A stretch of 64,000 bases of DNA from Agapanthus africanus (taxonomy: Eukaryota > Streptophyta > Magnoliopsida > Asparagales > Amaryllidaceae). This document shows, piece by piece, positions 33,077 to 45,304 of the stretch. A program made the translations under genes and the position numbers. The number at the start of each line of letters is the position of its first letter. Positions within the stretch are counted from its first letter, which is position 1. Below the pieces are notes generated by a model that did not search any database, was not told the DNA's origin, and saw only the letters and a program-made list of their open reading frames with translations. The stretch is from the NCBI GenBank assembly GCA_030015575.1, contig JASDDO010000024.1, positions 216,586,996-216,650,995 of the forward strand, written 5' to 3'.

Positions 33077-34597
33077 TATTTTGCTCATCCCGAACAAACC
33101 AAAATCCTATCCTCACTTTCGCAGGGAACGCGATTGCATTGAGCCCGTGCAACAAGCCGTTAAAATCTATAGATGTCTCTAGTAGGAGAAATGTTGTCTC
33201 CTGAGGGTTTTCAGTGGATTGCACCCACAAGATCCCGCTAAGCTAGGTTCGTAAAATCACAGTCAATTCTAATATTAAGGTTCCGTATCCAAGATAGAAA
33301 TTCTATCATTCTAAATTAGAAATATCAAACCCTTATTTTTCACTCCTCACTTCTTGTTTTAACTTAAGATCTTATACGTCTATACATGCGTGTTCAAATA
33401 GTGTCGTTATGTTTTTTTTTTAAAATTTAGATTAGAGTCGTTTATATCACAAAGTACAGACCGGATAAAAGTTCAAAAGGATTAGATGGGTTTGTAGAGA
33501 GTTAAGTTTTTCTCAAGTTTCGTTCTCCAGTTAGGTTTCAAATTCAGAATTTCTATCGTCTCTAACAGAAAACTAAGTCTTATTTTTCACTCCACCTTTC
33601 ACTTGTTTTCGTTCATACACACCTTTGTGAACGTGCAATATTCTTTATCATCGGATAAAACTTTCATATCTCTGCTAAAAATATTTTTATAAAAATTCGT
33701 CTTTAGCCAAGATTATTCTCACACAAAGAACCATTAGCAATTTTAACTTGGAGAGAACACTTGCTTGATTTTGTTTTAACATGGACTTTCTAGATTTCTT
33801 AGTGAGTTTTTGGCCAATACATCTAAACCAGTTGGTTTTAGGGTATTAGGTGTAGAGACACCGCAGCGAGCTTAATTGCCTAAGTCACCTAGGCCCTAAA
33901 ACAAAAGGACCTATTTTGACGTGAAAATCATGACAATTTAATGTGAACGGAAATATAGCCAGCTGTTCAATTCTTTTTTTAAGATAAAAGACGTGTTTGA
34001 GTGGATAAGGTTTGCAATCGCTCCAATCAAGTTTCAGATGGGTTATTTTTCAGACTTAGTTTCTATTAAAGTATTAATAATATCCTTTCATATTCACTTT
34101 GCTTTATAAACTATTCTTGATTATGCATATCTAAAAAAAACTGGTTTGATCCTGAAAGAGTTTATCAATTTTAAAAGTGTTTTAAGACATATCAAACTTT
34201 TCATCTAATTTTCAAAACTCACAATACGTGTAGTGTGATATAAAAGATGTATATTAGTTACAGTTAAATTCCAACGTTATCGTTCCGATTTTCAATATCT
34301 AAAAATAGGATTTAGTAGTTCCTATCTTATCAAACCAAACCGTCGGTATTTTGATTCTAAGCTTTCTCACTAGCTAACTTGACACAAAGTTTTTATTTTT
34401 TTGGAATTATTTTTTTCAATTTTTATGGTTTTTCAGATTTTTGGATACAAACAGCGAAATGTAATACAAAAGCAAACGTGAAATGCAACTACATGAAAAA
34501 CAAAAAGAAAAAATACATAAAATGAAATACCTAAATGCAGGAACTATGCAAATGCAACATTATATGCTATATATATGACTATGCCCCATCACAAAAT
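33077..34597 (-). other. Element E 3' non-coding region
   Basis: A/T-rich, no supported ORF. 33100-33240 is shared with element F (15670-15790). Ends at a second polypurine-like motif at 34598-34609, 17 bases beyond the env-like ORF stop. Confidence 0.7.
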
Positions 34598-34625
34598 AAC
34601 CCCCAAACTGAAGTGGACGATGCCC

Positions 34626-35561
34626 TCATCGTCTCCTAGCCTTTCCCCTACCTTTGCCTTGGCCTCTTCCACTGGCCTCTTCCTGATTTGCAAGTAGATA
34701 GCTCAATTGTTGCTTTATCTCCCTATTTTGCCTAACCAGCATCTTGATTCCACGGACATTCATCCGGTGCAAATTATTGGGATCCGTCGGTATGTATTTG
34801 TTTAGGTAGATCTCGGAAGACATCTAAGATGCTGCATGCTCGCTCGGGTCTGTGGGTAACCAAATCTGCTGCTCGCATAGTAAGTCAGTGTAGCCCTGTG
34901 AAATCCTCTCTACATCAACCGGTACTGTGTCATACATGGTAGCGTAGGCAGCATAGTCTTCCTCATCCATGTAGTAGTGGAAAATCTTTATGATAAAGAC
35001 TGGAAGTAAAATTTTATGCCCCGCTACCTCCTCCATGATCGTGTTGAGCAATATGTTCACAATGCAGAATTGGTAGTTCTTTGTCATCAGGCAATGAACA
35101 ACATGGCCCACAATCGCTAGGAAAGAAGAAACTCGACTGTGTCCTTTGATATTTCGGTACACCCATCAACAAGAAGCATACACATTTCGATGCATCTGGT
35201 GGGCGTTCAGCCCATTGTCCCTCAATTCACACCTCGATCCTACGATCGTCCTATACTCAGCGAGCTCAAGCGGATACTGAAATCCTAGTTGGGTGGGGAT
35301 GTTAGTGACATTAGAAATTGTCTCTTGCGAGAACACCCGCTTCCTCCCCCGAAAATGAAAGCGAACTTTATCCTGAAATGGCTCTCCCTCTTTCAAAGCA
35401 TCGTAAAATTTCTCCACCAATTCTTGAATCGCACGCATATCCTCATCCCCATACACCAAATACTCCCACCCCATCTAACATATTGCATCGTAAAAATAGC
35501 TCCCATATATCTCATGGATGAGCACATTCACAAAAATTTTCTTACAGTTGAAAGAAGTCAT
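34626..35561 (-). pseudogene. Athila env-like / plant transposon protein ORF, three internal stops
   Basis: One minus-strand frame of 936 bp (311 codons) from ATG at 35559-35561 to TGA at 34626-34628, interrupted by stops at 35475, 35163 and 34824. Visible words: CKKIFVNVLIHEIYGSYFYD at the start, VRFHFRGRKRVFSQETISN, CLMTKNYQFCIVNILLNTI, and a basic, Gly/Arg-rich end. Position downstream of pol and this composition fit the extra ORF of Athila elements, sometimes called env-like and also seen as a plant putative transposon protein domain. I see no convincing signal peptide or clear transmembrane anchor, so an envelope role is not supported here. Confidence 0.75.
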
Positions 35562-36184
35562 GGCAGTGGGTAAATTTTTTCCAGAGAATTCAAACAATAA
35601 GGGAGTGGCGAGAAGATAAAATCTTACAGAGGGAAAAAAATCGTCGATTAGTGCAGATTTGATCGGTGGTGGCAGGGGATTCGACGATTCAGGCGGTCAA
35701 TTTGGAGATTTGGGGGCTAGGGTTTCGTTGTCGCTGCGAGTGAGAGGAGATAAGAAAGAAATTATTGTTTGATTTTTGTGATGGGGGGCGGGTGCTGAGT
35801 GGAGGGGTATTAATAGGTGTTTTTACAAAAATAACCCTTCACAAAAAAAATTTGTACAAAGTTATCATTATTATATTATTTACAATAAAGCCTTTATTTT
35901 AAGAAGAATTGAAAGAAAAGTGTGGGGGGGAGGGTCGGGGATGAGATCAAACAGTGTAATGCGGCTCATGTAGGAACATGAGCTCTCCTAACTGTGCTAG
36001 CAGTTAAAAAATTGTGCCCCCCTTTTCCTTTTTCTCTGTCTCTTTTTTTTCTTTTGATTTTTCCTTCCTCTCTTTTTTTACAAGGGAATTTCACCGGGCA
36101 AGAAATATTCCGACACACAAAACCAAGTATCACAAGACAAGACTGCACGTCAAAAGAAAATGGATATGCACTGCACAAAAATAT

Positions 36185-36228
<44 letters not shown>

Positions 36229-36255
36229 CACACACACACACAAGATAATTTATAC
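35562..36255. other. Spacer between pol and env-like ORF of element E, with microsatellites
   Basis: Non-coding. (TA)n at 36187-36228 followed by (CA)n to 36242. A polypurine-like motif (36256-36270, minus TAAGTTTGGGGGTAT) directly borders it. Overlapping short frames here are microsatellite artefacts. Confidence 0.8.
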
Positions 36256-36267
36256 ATACCCCCAAAC

Positions 36268-39200
36268 TTATTTGAAACAATGTTTCCACTGTTTATAGCT
36301 GGATAACCGAAATTTGGTGGTAAACGGATGAAGATTAGGTAAGGTAAACTGGCCCTGCAACATCAGAAGCTCCTCTGATGGTTCTGCGGTAAAGAACGGT
36401 TTTAATCTGTGTCCGTTTACTTTGAAAACCGAACCGTCTCTTGAATTTTCCAAATCCACCGTGCTGTGCGGGTATACACACCGCATAAAAAAAAGGTCCC
36501 GTCCAGTGAGAACTGAGCTTGCCGAGATGGAAATGGAGTCTGGTGTCATAAAGAAATACTTGTTGTTCAGGCGTGAAAGTTTTGCGCATAACGTGTTTAT
36601 CATGAAACACCTTCATTTGGTTCTTTACAACAACCGCGTTTTCATAAGCTTCATCCCGAAACTCGTTCAATTCGTTTATTTGCAGCTTTCGATAGCTGCC
36701 CGCATGGTCAAGATTGAAGTTCAGCTCTTTCATCGCCCATAATGCAAGATACTCGATCTCAACAGGGAGGTGGCAAGACTTTCTGTACACAAGCCGATAA
36801 AGAGACATGCCAAGATCAGTCTTGTAAACAGTTCAGAATGCCCAAAGGGCATCGATTAATTTCAAAGACCAATCTTTACGTTTCTTGGAAACCGTTTTCT
36901 CCAATATTTGCTTGATTTGTCGATTAGAAACTTCGGCTTGCTCGCTTGTTTAGGGATGATAGAGCGTCGATAGCTTGTGATTAATCGCGTGTTTCCGCAT
37001 CAAGGCCTCAAAAGACCTATTGAAGAAATGTGTCCCATTGTCGCTAATGATAGCGCGAGTATGCCCGAACCGGGAGAAAATGTTTTCTTTTAGGAATCTA
37101 ACGACAACCTTGTCGTTGTTCGTCCGGCTCGGTATTGCCTCAACTCATTTGGAGACATAATTATTAGCTAAAAGAATGTACAGCTTCCTAAAAGAGTTAG
37201 GAAACGGGCCTATGAAGTCAATCTTCCAAACGTCAAACATCTCAATAACCAAAATTGGTTGGAGCGGCATTTCATTCCTCCTGGAGATCCGATCCAAATG
37301 TTGGCACCGAGAACAAGTTTTGCAGTAATCATGTGCGTCTTTAAAAAGTTTTAGCCAATAAAAGCCACGATGCAAAGCTTTCTCAGCTGTCTTTCTTAGG
37401 CCAAAATGCCTGCCACATGCTTGATCGTGGCAGAATAACAGCACAGTCTTGAACCAATTGTCAGGGACACACCGGCGAATGATTTAGTCTGTAAATACTT
37501 GAATAAGTAGGGCTCGTCCAAGTAAAAGTGTTTTACTTGGGATAAAAATCTAAGTTTGTCCTGACTCGACCATTCGCTTGGTACGAATCCTATTGCTAAA
37601 TAGTTCACAATATTTGCGAACCATGGTTTGTAAGATACCGTCAATAGTTGTTCATCAGGAAAAGTATCGTTTATCGGAAGAAGAATCGTCGGCGAAGAAG
37701 GAAGTCGTGAAAGATGATCGGGTACTATATTTTCACATCTGCTTTTGTCCTTAATGACAAGGTCAAACTCTTAAAATAAGAGAATCCAACATATCAGTCG
37801 AGATTTGGCATCCTTTTTTGCAAAATGCCTCAAAGCAGATAGACGACGACTGGGGAGCCAATGAGATATAGCCTGAATTTCTCCAAAGCGAATACAACCG
37901 CCAAGAACTCTTTCTTAGTTGTTGTATAGTTCAGTTGCGCATCATTCAAGGTCCGGCTCGCGTAATAGATCACGTGCGGCATCTTATCGATGTGATGTCC
38001 TAAGACCGCACCGATAGCAAAGTCGGATGCATCACACATAATCTCGAAGGGATGCGTCCAGGCGGGAGAAGAAATAACGGGAGCAGTGGTGAGTGAGGTT
38101 TGTAATGATTCAAAAGCAGTCAGACAGGCCGAGTTGAAGTTGAACACTGTGTCCTTGGATAGAAGAAAAGTCAAGCATTTAGCAATCTTGCTAAAGTCCT
38201 TGATGAACTATCTATAAAAACTGGCATGGCCAAGAAAAGATCTGATATCTCTGACGCATTTTGGAGGAGGGAGGTTGGAAATGACATCAATTTTTGCTTT
38301 GTTAACCTCAATACCGTTTCGCGAAATGATATGTCCTAAGACAATACCTTTGCACACCATGAAGTGGCATTTCTCCTAATTTAAAGTGATATTCTTATCC
38401 TTACATCGGGTAAGGACGGCGTCAAGATATTGTAAACACTCATTAAAAGAGTCTCCAAAGATGGAAAAATCGTTCATGAATATCTCCAGAAACTTCTTAA
38501 CCATGTCAGAGAATATTCCTATTATACACCGCTGAAATATAGCGGGAGCATTGCATAACCCAAAGGGCATGCAACGATATGCGAATGTGCTGAAAGGACA
38601 AATGAAAGTGGTTTTGTCCTGGTCTTTTTCGGCGATGGGAATCTGGTTGTAATCTGAGTAACCGTCTAGAAAATAGTAGAACTCATGTCCAGCTAATCTT
38701 TCAAGCATTTGGTCAATGAATGGGAGCGGAAAGTGATCCTTCTGCATTACGGCGTTGAGTTTTTGCTAATTAATGCATACTCGCCACCCGATTTAGGTGC
38801 GAGTGGGAATTAACTCCTTTGCCTCGTTTGTGATGACCATAATGCCTGTCTTCTTAGGGACAACGTGTATCGGACTAACCCATTAACTGTCAGATAAAGG
38901 GTAAATGATACCACTATCCAGACATTTAATAATCTCCTTCTTCACAGCCTCCTTCATGACTGGATTCGATCGTCTTTATGGATCCCTAGCTGGTTTGGTA
39001 TCATTCATCATGTGAATGTGATGTTCAACGATCAGGGGACTAATCCCCTTGATTTCCGCCATCGTCCAGCCAAAATCTTGGCGATTTGATCGCAAAACCG
39101 AAAGAAGGGCTTTCTCTTGCTCTAGAGATAGAGAAGCCGAAATGATTACCGAGAGAGTTTCGTTTTCACTTAAGTAAGTATACTTGAGGTGAGATGGCAA

Positions 39201-39400
39201 TGGCTTAAGTTCGAGCGTCGGAGGAGAAACAACTGAAGGTAAGATTGAAGAACGTGTCTTGAACTCAAAGGATTCCAGAAGGGGCTCAAAGTGAGTGTAT
39301 GCAACAAAGTCGGATGGTTCAACTAACTCATCCGAAAATTCAAAAGATTCTAATTCGGGTGATGACATGTTAAGATCGTTCAGAAACGTGAAGCGCTCGT
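36268..39400 (-). pseudogene. pol: Athila element E pol (RT, RNase H, integrase), decayed
   Basis: In minus order: RT 38830-38370 with FLDGYSDYNQIPIA, RCMPFGLCNAP and the active site changed to FMND (Asp to Asn). RNase H 38174-37830 with FEIMCDASDFAIGAVLG and VIYYASRTLN. Integrase finger region with CHDQACGRHFG and CKTCSRCQ (37440-37270), IDFIGPFP (about 37215), SDNGTHF (about 37045) and [14 protein letters not shown] (about 36920). C-terminal part to 36268 with WTGPFF. Stops and shifts throughout, including TAA in place of a Gln codon before the DDE Glu. Typical Athila sequence (CMPFGLCNAP). Confidence 0.92.
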
Positions 39401-40400
39401 ATTCTTTGTCGTAGTCGGAAGCAGCAGGTTCGAAGAGGAACGCACTATTGGCGTTAAGATCACCATGATCAAACAGAAATTCCTCAAATTCGCAATACTC
39501 GAGGGAGATCTCCTGAATGGAACAGATATCCAGTATATGAGCGTTCGGTTCGGATGGCTGATTCTCTAACCTAAAAATATTGAGTTCAATTGTCATGTTA
39601 CCAAAAGATAGGTTCATAGAACCATTTCGACAATTAATCGCCGCATTTGAGGTTGCAAGGAATAAGCGACCGAGAATCACCGAAAATTGATTTCGGGGGT
39701 TGGATACAGGTTGTGTATCTAAAACAATGAAATAAACGGGGAATATGAAGTCCCCAACCTTAATCAACACATTCTCTAGATCAGCCCTAAGATGGGTAAT
39801 AGATTCGTCAGCCATTTGAAGAGTACAATGTGTAGGTTTCGGTTCTCCTATACCGAGTTGCTTACAAACTGAATAAGAAAGAAGGTTAACACTGGCACCG
39901 AGATCCAAAAGAGCGTGATTGATGTTCTTATCCCCAATAGTAATTGAAATCGTAGGACAACCAGGGTCCTTCCATTTTGTGGTAAATTTTGGGTAAGAGC
40001 ATCACTCACATTACTAGCCAAGAATTTTTTTTTCGGTACTTGAGATTTCCTCTTCATAGTGCACAAGTCTTTTAAGATTTTTGCATAAGAGGGAACTTGT
40101 TGGATTGCATCTAAGAGAGAAATGTTTATGTTAACCTGTTTGAACAACTCCACAACCATCTCCATTTGTGGACTTTGTTTGTTGGATCTCAACCGGTTTA
40201 GAAAATGAGCATTACTTAAATTGGTTGAGTTGAATACTTGTGGAGGAGATTGTGGAGATGTAACGGAATCCAAAACTGGAATTTGAGTGGAGTGAGATGT
40301 TGGTCCGTTCGAAGCAGCAATTTTTGAAAAAGGCCCTGTGAAAAATGGAGAATGGGCTCAGAAGAAGAAGAAGAAGATGTCGGAGTGTCATCATCATCAT
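39180..40400 (-). pseudogene. pol: Athila element E gag end, protease and protease-RT linker
   Basis: Minus frame with LLDAIQQVPSYAKILKDLC (about 40105), a frameshift near 39980, then protease active site LDLGASVNLL (about 39905) and FSVILGRLFLAT (about 39680). The acidic linker (39500-39180) carries SPELESFEFSDELV and FEPLLESFEF; this linker is what element F shares. Confidence 0.88.
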
Positions 40401-40988
40401 TTCATGCGCTAATGTTGTTGTTCAGCATTCTTTCTGATCTCAACATAGTCACGGCACTCATATTATGGTTCTGTTGTTCGAGAGCAACATTTGCATTATG
40501 TGGGTGACCAGGATTGGGTAATGGTTGAGACGGAAGTTTCCTCTCTCTCGCTCACTTAATACTGCGTTCAGCTGTGCAATCTGGGTCTCGATGGTTTTTA
40601 TGCTCTGTCCATCAGGAACTGTGTGTTGCACAAGTGATTGAATGGAAGATTAGATGTTCGCGGTTGATTGAGTTGATTGCTTCACAAAAGCATCAAGACT
40701 CCGTTCTAGCGAGGAAACCTTATCGTTACCGGACGGAACAAAATTGTTGTTTTGAGGAAAAGAATTGTTGTAAGGTGCATAGTTGTTCGTCAGATTCTGA
40801 AAAGGTTATGGTTCGAAAGGTTGCTGAAATTGTTGTTGAGCTTGTTGTTGTTGTGGAGGGGCCCTCTGAAAGTTGTTCTGGCCTTGGAGCTGATGCTGTT
40901 TCTGGTTTTGGTTCTGGCTCCAGGCGAAATTAGGGTGCTTCCTCCAACCGAGATTATACATAAAAGTGTATGGATCATTTCTTGGTCT

Positions 40989-42180
40989 TTACTGAAATGC
41001 AAGATTAACCTGATCATGTCCTATAGATGGTAGATTGTAAGAACACTCTTCGGTCAAAAGAGATGGATCCAAACGACAAGCACAAATTGTGCGAAGGGGA
41101 GCAACAGGGATAGGGGAAGGAGATGAAAATTTGCTCTCAATTGTCTCAAGTTTTCGCGTGATTGCAGTCATCACGGCTTTCATTGCAATTGAGATATCAA
41201 GCTGGTGAACGCCTGCCCTAAATTTTCCGGAAGAAGAAATCGAAGAATTTGAAGTGTTTGTTCTGGTGCTCTCCCATTGTAGCGTCTGTTCCGCAAGATC
41301 ATCGAAGAATTGCCAAGCATCCTCGTCGGATTTGGATAGGAAGTGGCCTTGACAAATGGTTTCTATCAACTGCCTAGTTGCTGGATTCAGGCCCTCGTAA
41401 AAAGTTTGGCAAACTTTACATTTCTCAATATCGTGATGAGGACACTGAACAAGGAGATCTTTATACCGGTCAAAACATTTCCAAAAAGGTTCGGTTAGAA
41501 ACTGGGTGAATTGATTTATCTCGTTTTGGATTCTAACGGTTTTGTGATTTGGGTAGAATTTCTTCAGAAATGCTTTCACAAATTTATCCCAACTGGTTAT
41601 CAAATATTGTGTGGTGCTATACAGCCACTTTTTAGCAAGATCACAAAGAGTGAAAGGTATAAAACGTAGCCGTATAGTATCGTTAGACAGTTGGATTCAT
41701 CATGCACACATTTTGGAATTTGTTTATGAAAATATAGGCATTTTCGGATTCAAGCCCGTGAAACTTGGGCAGCATGTTGATGAAGTGGGGCTTAATTTCG
41801 AAGTTGTCCCCATTGGCTGGTGGAAGGAAAAGACAAGTGGGAAGTGCAGCATGTGTTGGATAGAAAAGATCATGAAACGCGATTCTCTATGGCGCTGCAA
41901 TAAGAGGTGATAGGTTATTTGCACCAAGTGGCAGTGGAATGATTCCCGTAGTGGGTAAAGTGATGTTAGGATGAAATACTGACATCTCGGAAGAAGAGTT
42001 TGGTGAAAATGAAGGTGAAGAAGTATGAACAGAATCACGGTCAATATCGGAATTGACCGACAAAGGTAAAGGTGAAAGGGGCGTGGAAGGAGTTTCGACT
42101 TCGGAATCGATCACGTAGTCGGTAGTGATTAATGAAACGCAGACTAAACGGGCACTAGGGTCCTGAGTCCAAACGAACAT
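40989..42180 (-). pseudogene. gag: Athila element E gag
   Basis: Gag core 41603-40989 on the minus strand: WDKFVKAFLKKFYPNHKT, FDRYKDLLVQCPHHDIEKC, FYEGLNPATRQLIETICQG and LSKSDEDAWQFFDDLAEQ, the diagnostic Athila gag order. The N-terminal part (about 42180-41700) is Ser/Pro-rich and frameshifted. 40400-40989 is Gln/Asn-rich and broken. Would have formed the particle. Confidence 0.9.
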
Positions 42181-43580
42181 ACACTAAACGAGTTTAGTAT
42201 AGTCAAAACGTAGAAGATGGGGGTAAAAAAACGTCAATGGAGAAAAGTGTTTAGTGAAGGTGAAAATGTGGCAAAAACGGCGAATTTTTGTTTTGTTTTT
42301 TAAAGAATGTGAAAATGATGGGCTCAAACAATCATGAATCCACAATCAATACCTAGAGTTAGGGTCTTCAAAATCCAACTAGACCTACTCCTAACTGTTC
42401 CTAAACGACAAGTTATAAGATAACCCTCAAATCGCCTTTTCACCGCCAATTGTGACCAGGTAAGAACAAGTGAGGTAAGAAGGGTTCCGCTCATGAATCA
42501 CCATGAGACGGGCCTTTTATAGTTACCTCCTTACTTATCTAGCCTAGACACCACAAAAGTCAAGTTTAGATAAACGACCGAATGCCCACAACTTTCCTGT
42601 CCTATTGAGCGCGACAAGTCCTTAATTGGTTGAGTATATGTATTTTTTAATTAAGCTCAAGGTGATGCTTATGCAATTAGTGATTTTCGGGAGCTTATGA
42701 AGGGTGATGAAATCCCCACCCAATCTAAATTGGTGCTATAGCCCCTTAAAGTCCATATTAACAATACAAAGCGCAATTCAAAGAAAAAGGGTTGTTCATA
42801 ATCATCAAACAATCGTTTTTTAGTTTAAGCACGGCGCTGCAACAAATACGGTTAGTTTTTCCTTGGCTTGTTGACGGCAAATTGCAAAGAATCCTGCAAA
42901 GATATGGAATATTAGAGCGTCGGATTTGAGAAAGAAGGTGTTAAAAAGAATACGCACCGAATTTTTGTCGGGTTAAGAAACCCCCATTGAAATAGTCTCT
43001 GAGTGCTTGAATGGTTCGCTTGCGCGGGTCAAACTACCCGAATCTTTGGCACTGTAGTTTTCTATCGCTTTAATCTTGAATGTGAACTTTGCTCCGCACG
43101 ATCGCTATTCGCCAATTCGTCAAATCTGCAAATGTCTGAAAATACGGATATTTTATCGAAAAAGCGATATAGATGGCCCAAGTTATGGACACATAAAATC
43201 GTGAAAATCAAATAATAAAAGTGGAGTACTAAAAGAACACTGGAGCAATCCCAGAAATATTTTTATCAATCCCTCCCAGAAAAACCGCCGGTAGCGGGGT
43301 TTTTGAAATATCCGACAGTCGAACTTGCAAATTTGGTGTATAATTTTTTTGTGGATGCTCTATATTCTTCTAGTATGCCAATTTTATAGTTTGATTTTTT
43401 TATTTAGTCACAGAGTGTTAGCAGATGAAAATTCCAGAGAATAAATGTCACAAAGTTTAGTTCTCGTGTCGGTTTTTGAAATGTGCATGTTTTAGTTTCG
43501 TTTTTCAGAAAGTTAGTTAGTTTTATACACAAAATATACACAAATTATCCCGAGATTACAAGAATAAAAGCGTTACCGTT
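42181..43580 (-). other. Element E 5' leader
   Basis: Untranslated leader between primer site and gag; no supported ORF. An inverted repeat AAAAACCGCC...GCGGGGTTTTT-like lies at 43280-43305, with a similar ACCGCC/GGCGGG pair in the LTR at 44758-44776. Confidence 0.65.
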
Positions 43581-43598
43581 TTCCCGGCAACGGCGCTA
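43581..43598 (-). other. Primer binding site of element E
   Basis: The minus strand reads TAGCGCCGTTGCCGGGAA, two transitions from the tRNA-Asp-type Athila site in element F. Two bases from the LTR end. Confidence 0.9.
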
Positions 43599-43600
43599 TT

Positions 43601-45304
43601 TGATTGGTAATAATTTTACGTGTCGTTGTAAGTTCTAAAGTACCGCAATCAAAACGGTGCCGCGTATAGCGAGCCGAGATGAGTACGGGTCGTCCGTAGA
43701 GAGATGGTAGGTTTTTAAGCTTGTTTTAACGAGTTAAGTCCGTAAAGTGGAGTTTGGTTGTTATACAAAGTGTCGCAAACTATATGTTCAAAAGAAAAGG
43801 ACTTGTTAGGGGTAGGTTTAGGTTAGTTTGAGCTAGGATAATGTTTGTCATTTCCATATGAACCTAACTTGATATTGATGCTGAGCTAATTGGCAACAAC
43901 GTAGATTAGGGAGCTTAAGTACGGTATTTGCGATTGTGCGCTAAATCCATACTTCTTATCTCTTATCCTTCTGTTCTTGTCTCTTAATTCTCGCCTCCGG
44001 CAAACCAATCCCAACCGGTCATAATTAGGAATCACCGTTATCGTGGTAGGATAGGGTGCCTAACGAAGCGGATTGCGAATCGTTTGGTCGGAGTTTCAAT
44101 TACAACTTATCAGTTTTAAAGGAAATTAGCAAACACTAATCTTAGTTAAGCCACCCCTCTCCTACCATTAACAAGTGATTGTACTACTCATACATATTCA
44201 CAAAAATAAAGAAAATACAAAAGGGAAGAAAGACAATAGAAACCATAGCAAGTTTAAAGAAAGAGTTAGAATTATACTAAGAACCGATTTGCAATAGTGA
44301 GTAGCCAAATGAATCCTTGTTGTTATGTTCAATAAATTAATCCAATAATCTCAATTTAAACTTACAAGCTCAATAAAGAGCTCGCAAGATGAGAGAGAAG
44401 CAAAAGATTCAATATATAAGTTCTAAAAACATCACAAACATGCAACTTGAAGTTTGAAATGAGACTTGTATTGAAATTCCAAAAGAGATACAAACTATTG
44501 AGTTTAAGAACCTAAAACTTAAACTTGTAAGTTCAATTAGAGGTTACAAGGTCAAGAGAAAGAGGAAAGAACTCAAGACTACCAAATGAAAATTACAAAA
44601 TAACATCTAACAAAATATAGTCTAAAAAAACTTTGACCCTTGCCTCTCCTTCTGATCTGGTATTTATAGGCACTTCAACAAAAAACACAATAAAAAAGAA
44701 GTGATGTGACAATGAGGAGTGCCCAGAAGAAAAATGAGCCGATTTGGAGAAACAAAAACCGCCAGTGGCGGGTCATTTGGCTATTCCAGTGATTTTCTGG
44801 CGGCTAGTGAGACCCGTCTTCTTGTGATGATTTCAGGTCCTCTTCATGATCTCTCTAGAATTGTTTGTTTCTTTTAAATCAACTTAGAGTTTTCTTAGAA
44901 GATTTGAAGGGAAAATATTGAGCTTTTGAATCTATCACATCAACTCTTTTTAACACACTCATTACATACCCACTTGCTCATCCACCTGAGTGTTCACACC
45001 AAGACATGGCTGTCTTCTAGATTCATGCACCAAAAATAAATCAACACTTGCATTATGTTCGACTATTCTTGCTAAAAATGTTGTGCGCTTGTTGCAAAAT
45101 CTTTTCGTATCTTGATCGGTTTTTCGTTCCGGTTTCCGTATCGGCTCGCAAACGTTATTTCTGTGCATTTTGAGTGTGTTTCTAGTGTTTTGGCATGAAT
45201 ACTTGTATCCTGTACTTATTGAGCAAACATGAGTTAATAGCACCGATATTTACAAAAATGATAACGAATGAGCGGTATTAAAATACAGTTTTTCGTGATG
45301 AACA
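43601..45304 (-). repeat. 5' LTR of Athila element E (1704 bp)
   Basis: Minus-strand start TGTTCATCACG at 45304, end CCAATCA at 43601. TATA box TATAAATA (minus) at about 44661-44668. Related to the element F LTR. Its outer 355 bp pair with the 3' LTR remnant at 32702-33060. Inserted into LTR G3, which resumes at 45305 (GCCAC is the right target half). Confidence 0.88.

Noticed and set aside
34626..35561. Viral envelope gene
   Set aside because: No clear signal peptide, cleavage site or membrane anchor; fits the Athila extra ORF/plant transposon protein domain better.
36187..36242. TA/CA run as origin or regulatory element
   Set aside because: Simple dinucleotide microsatellite between Athila ORFs.
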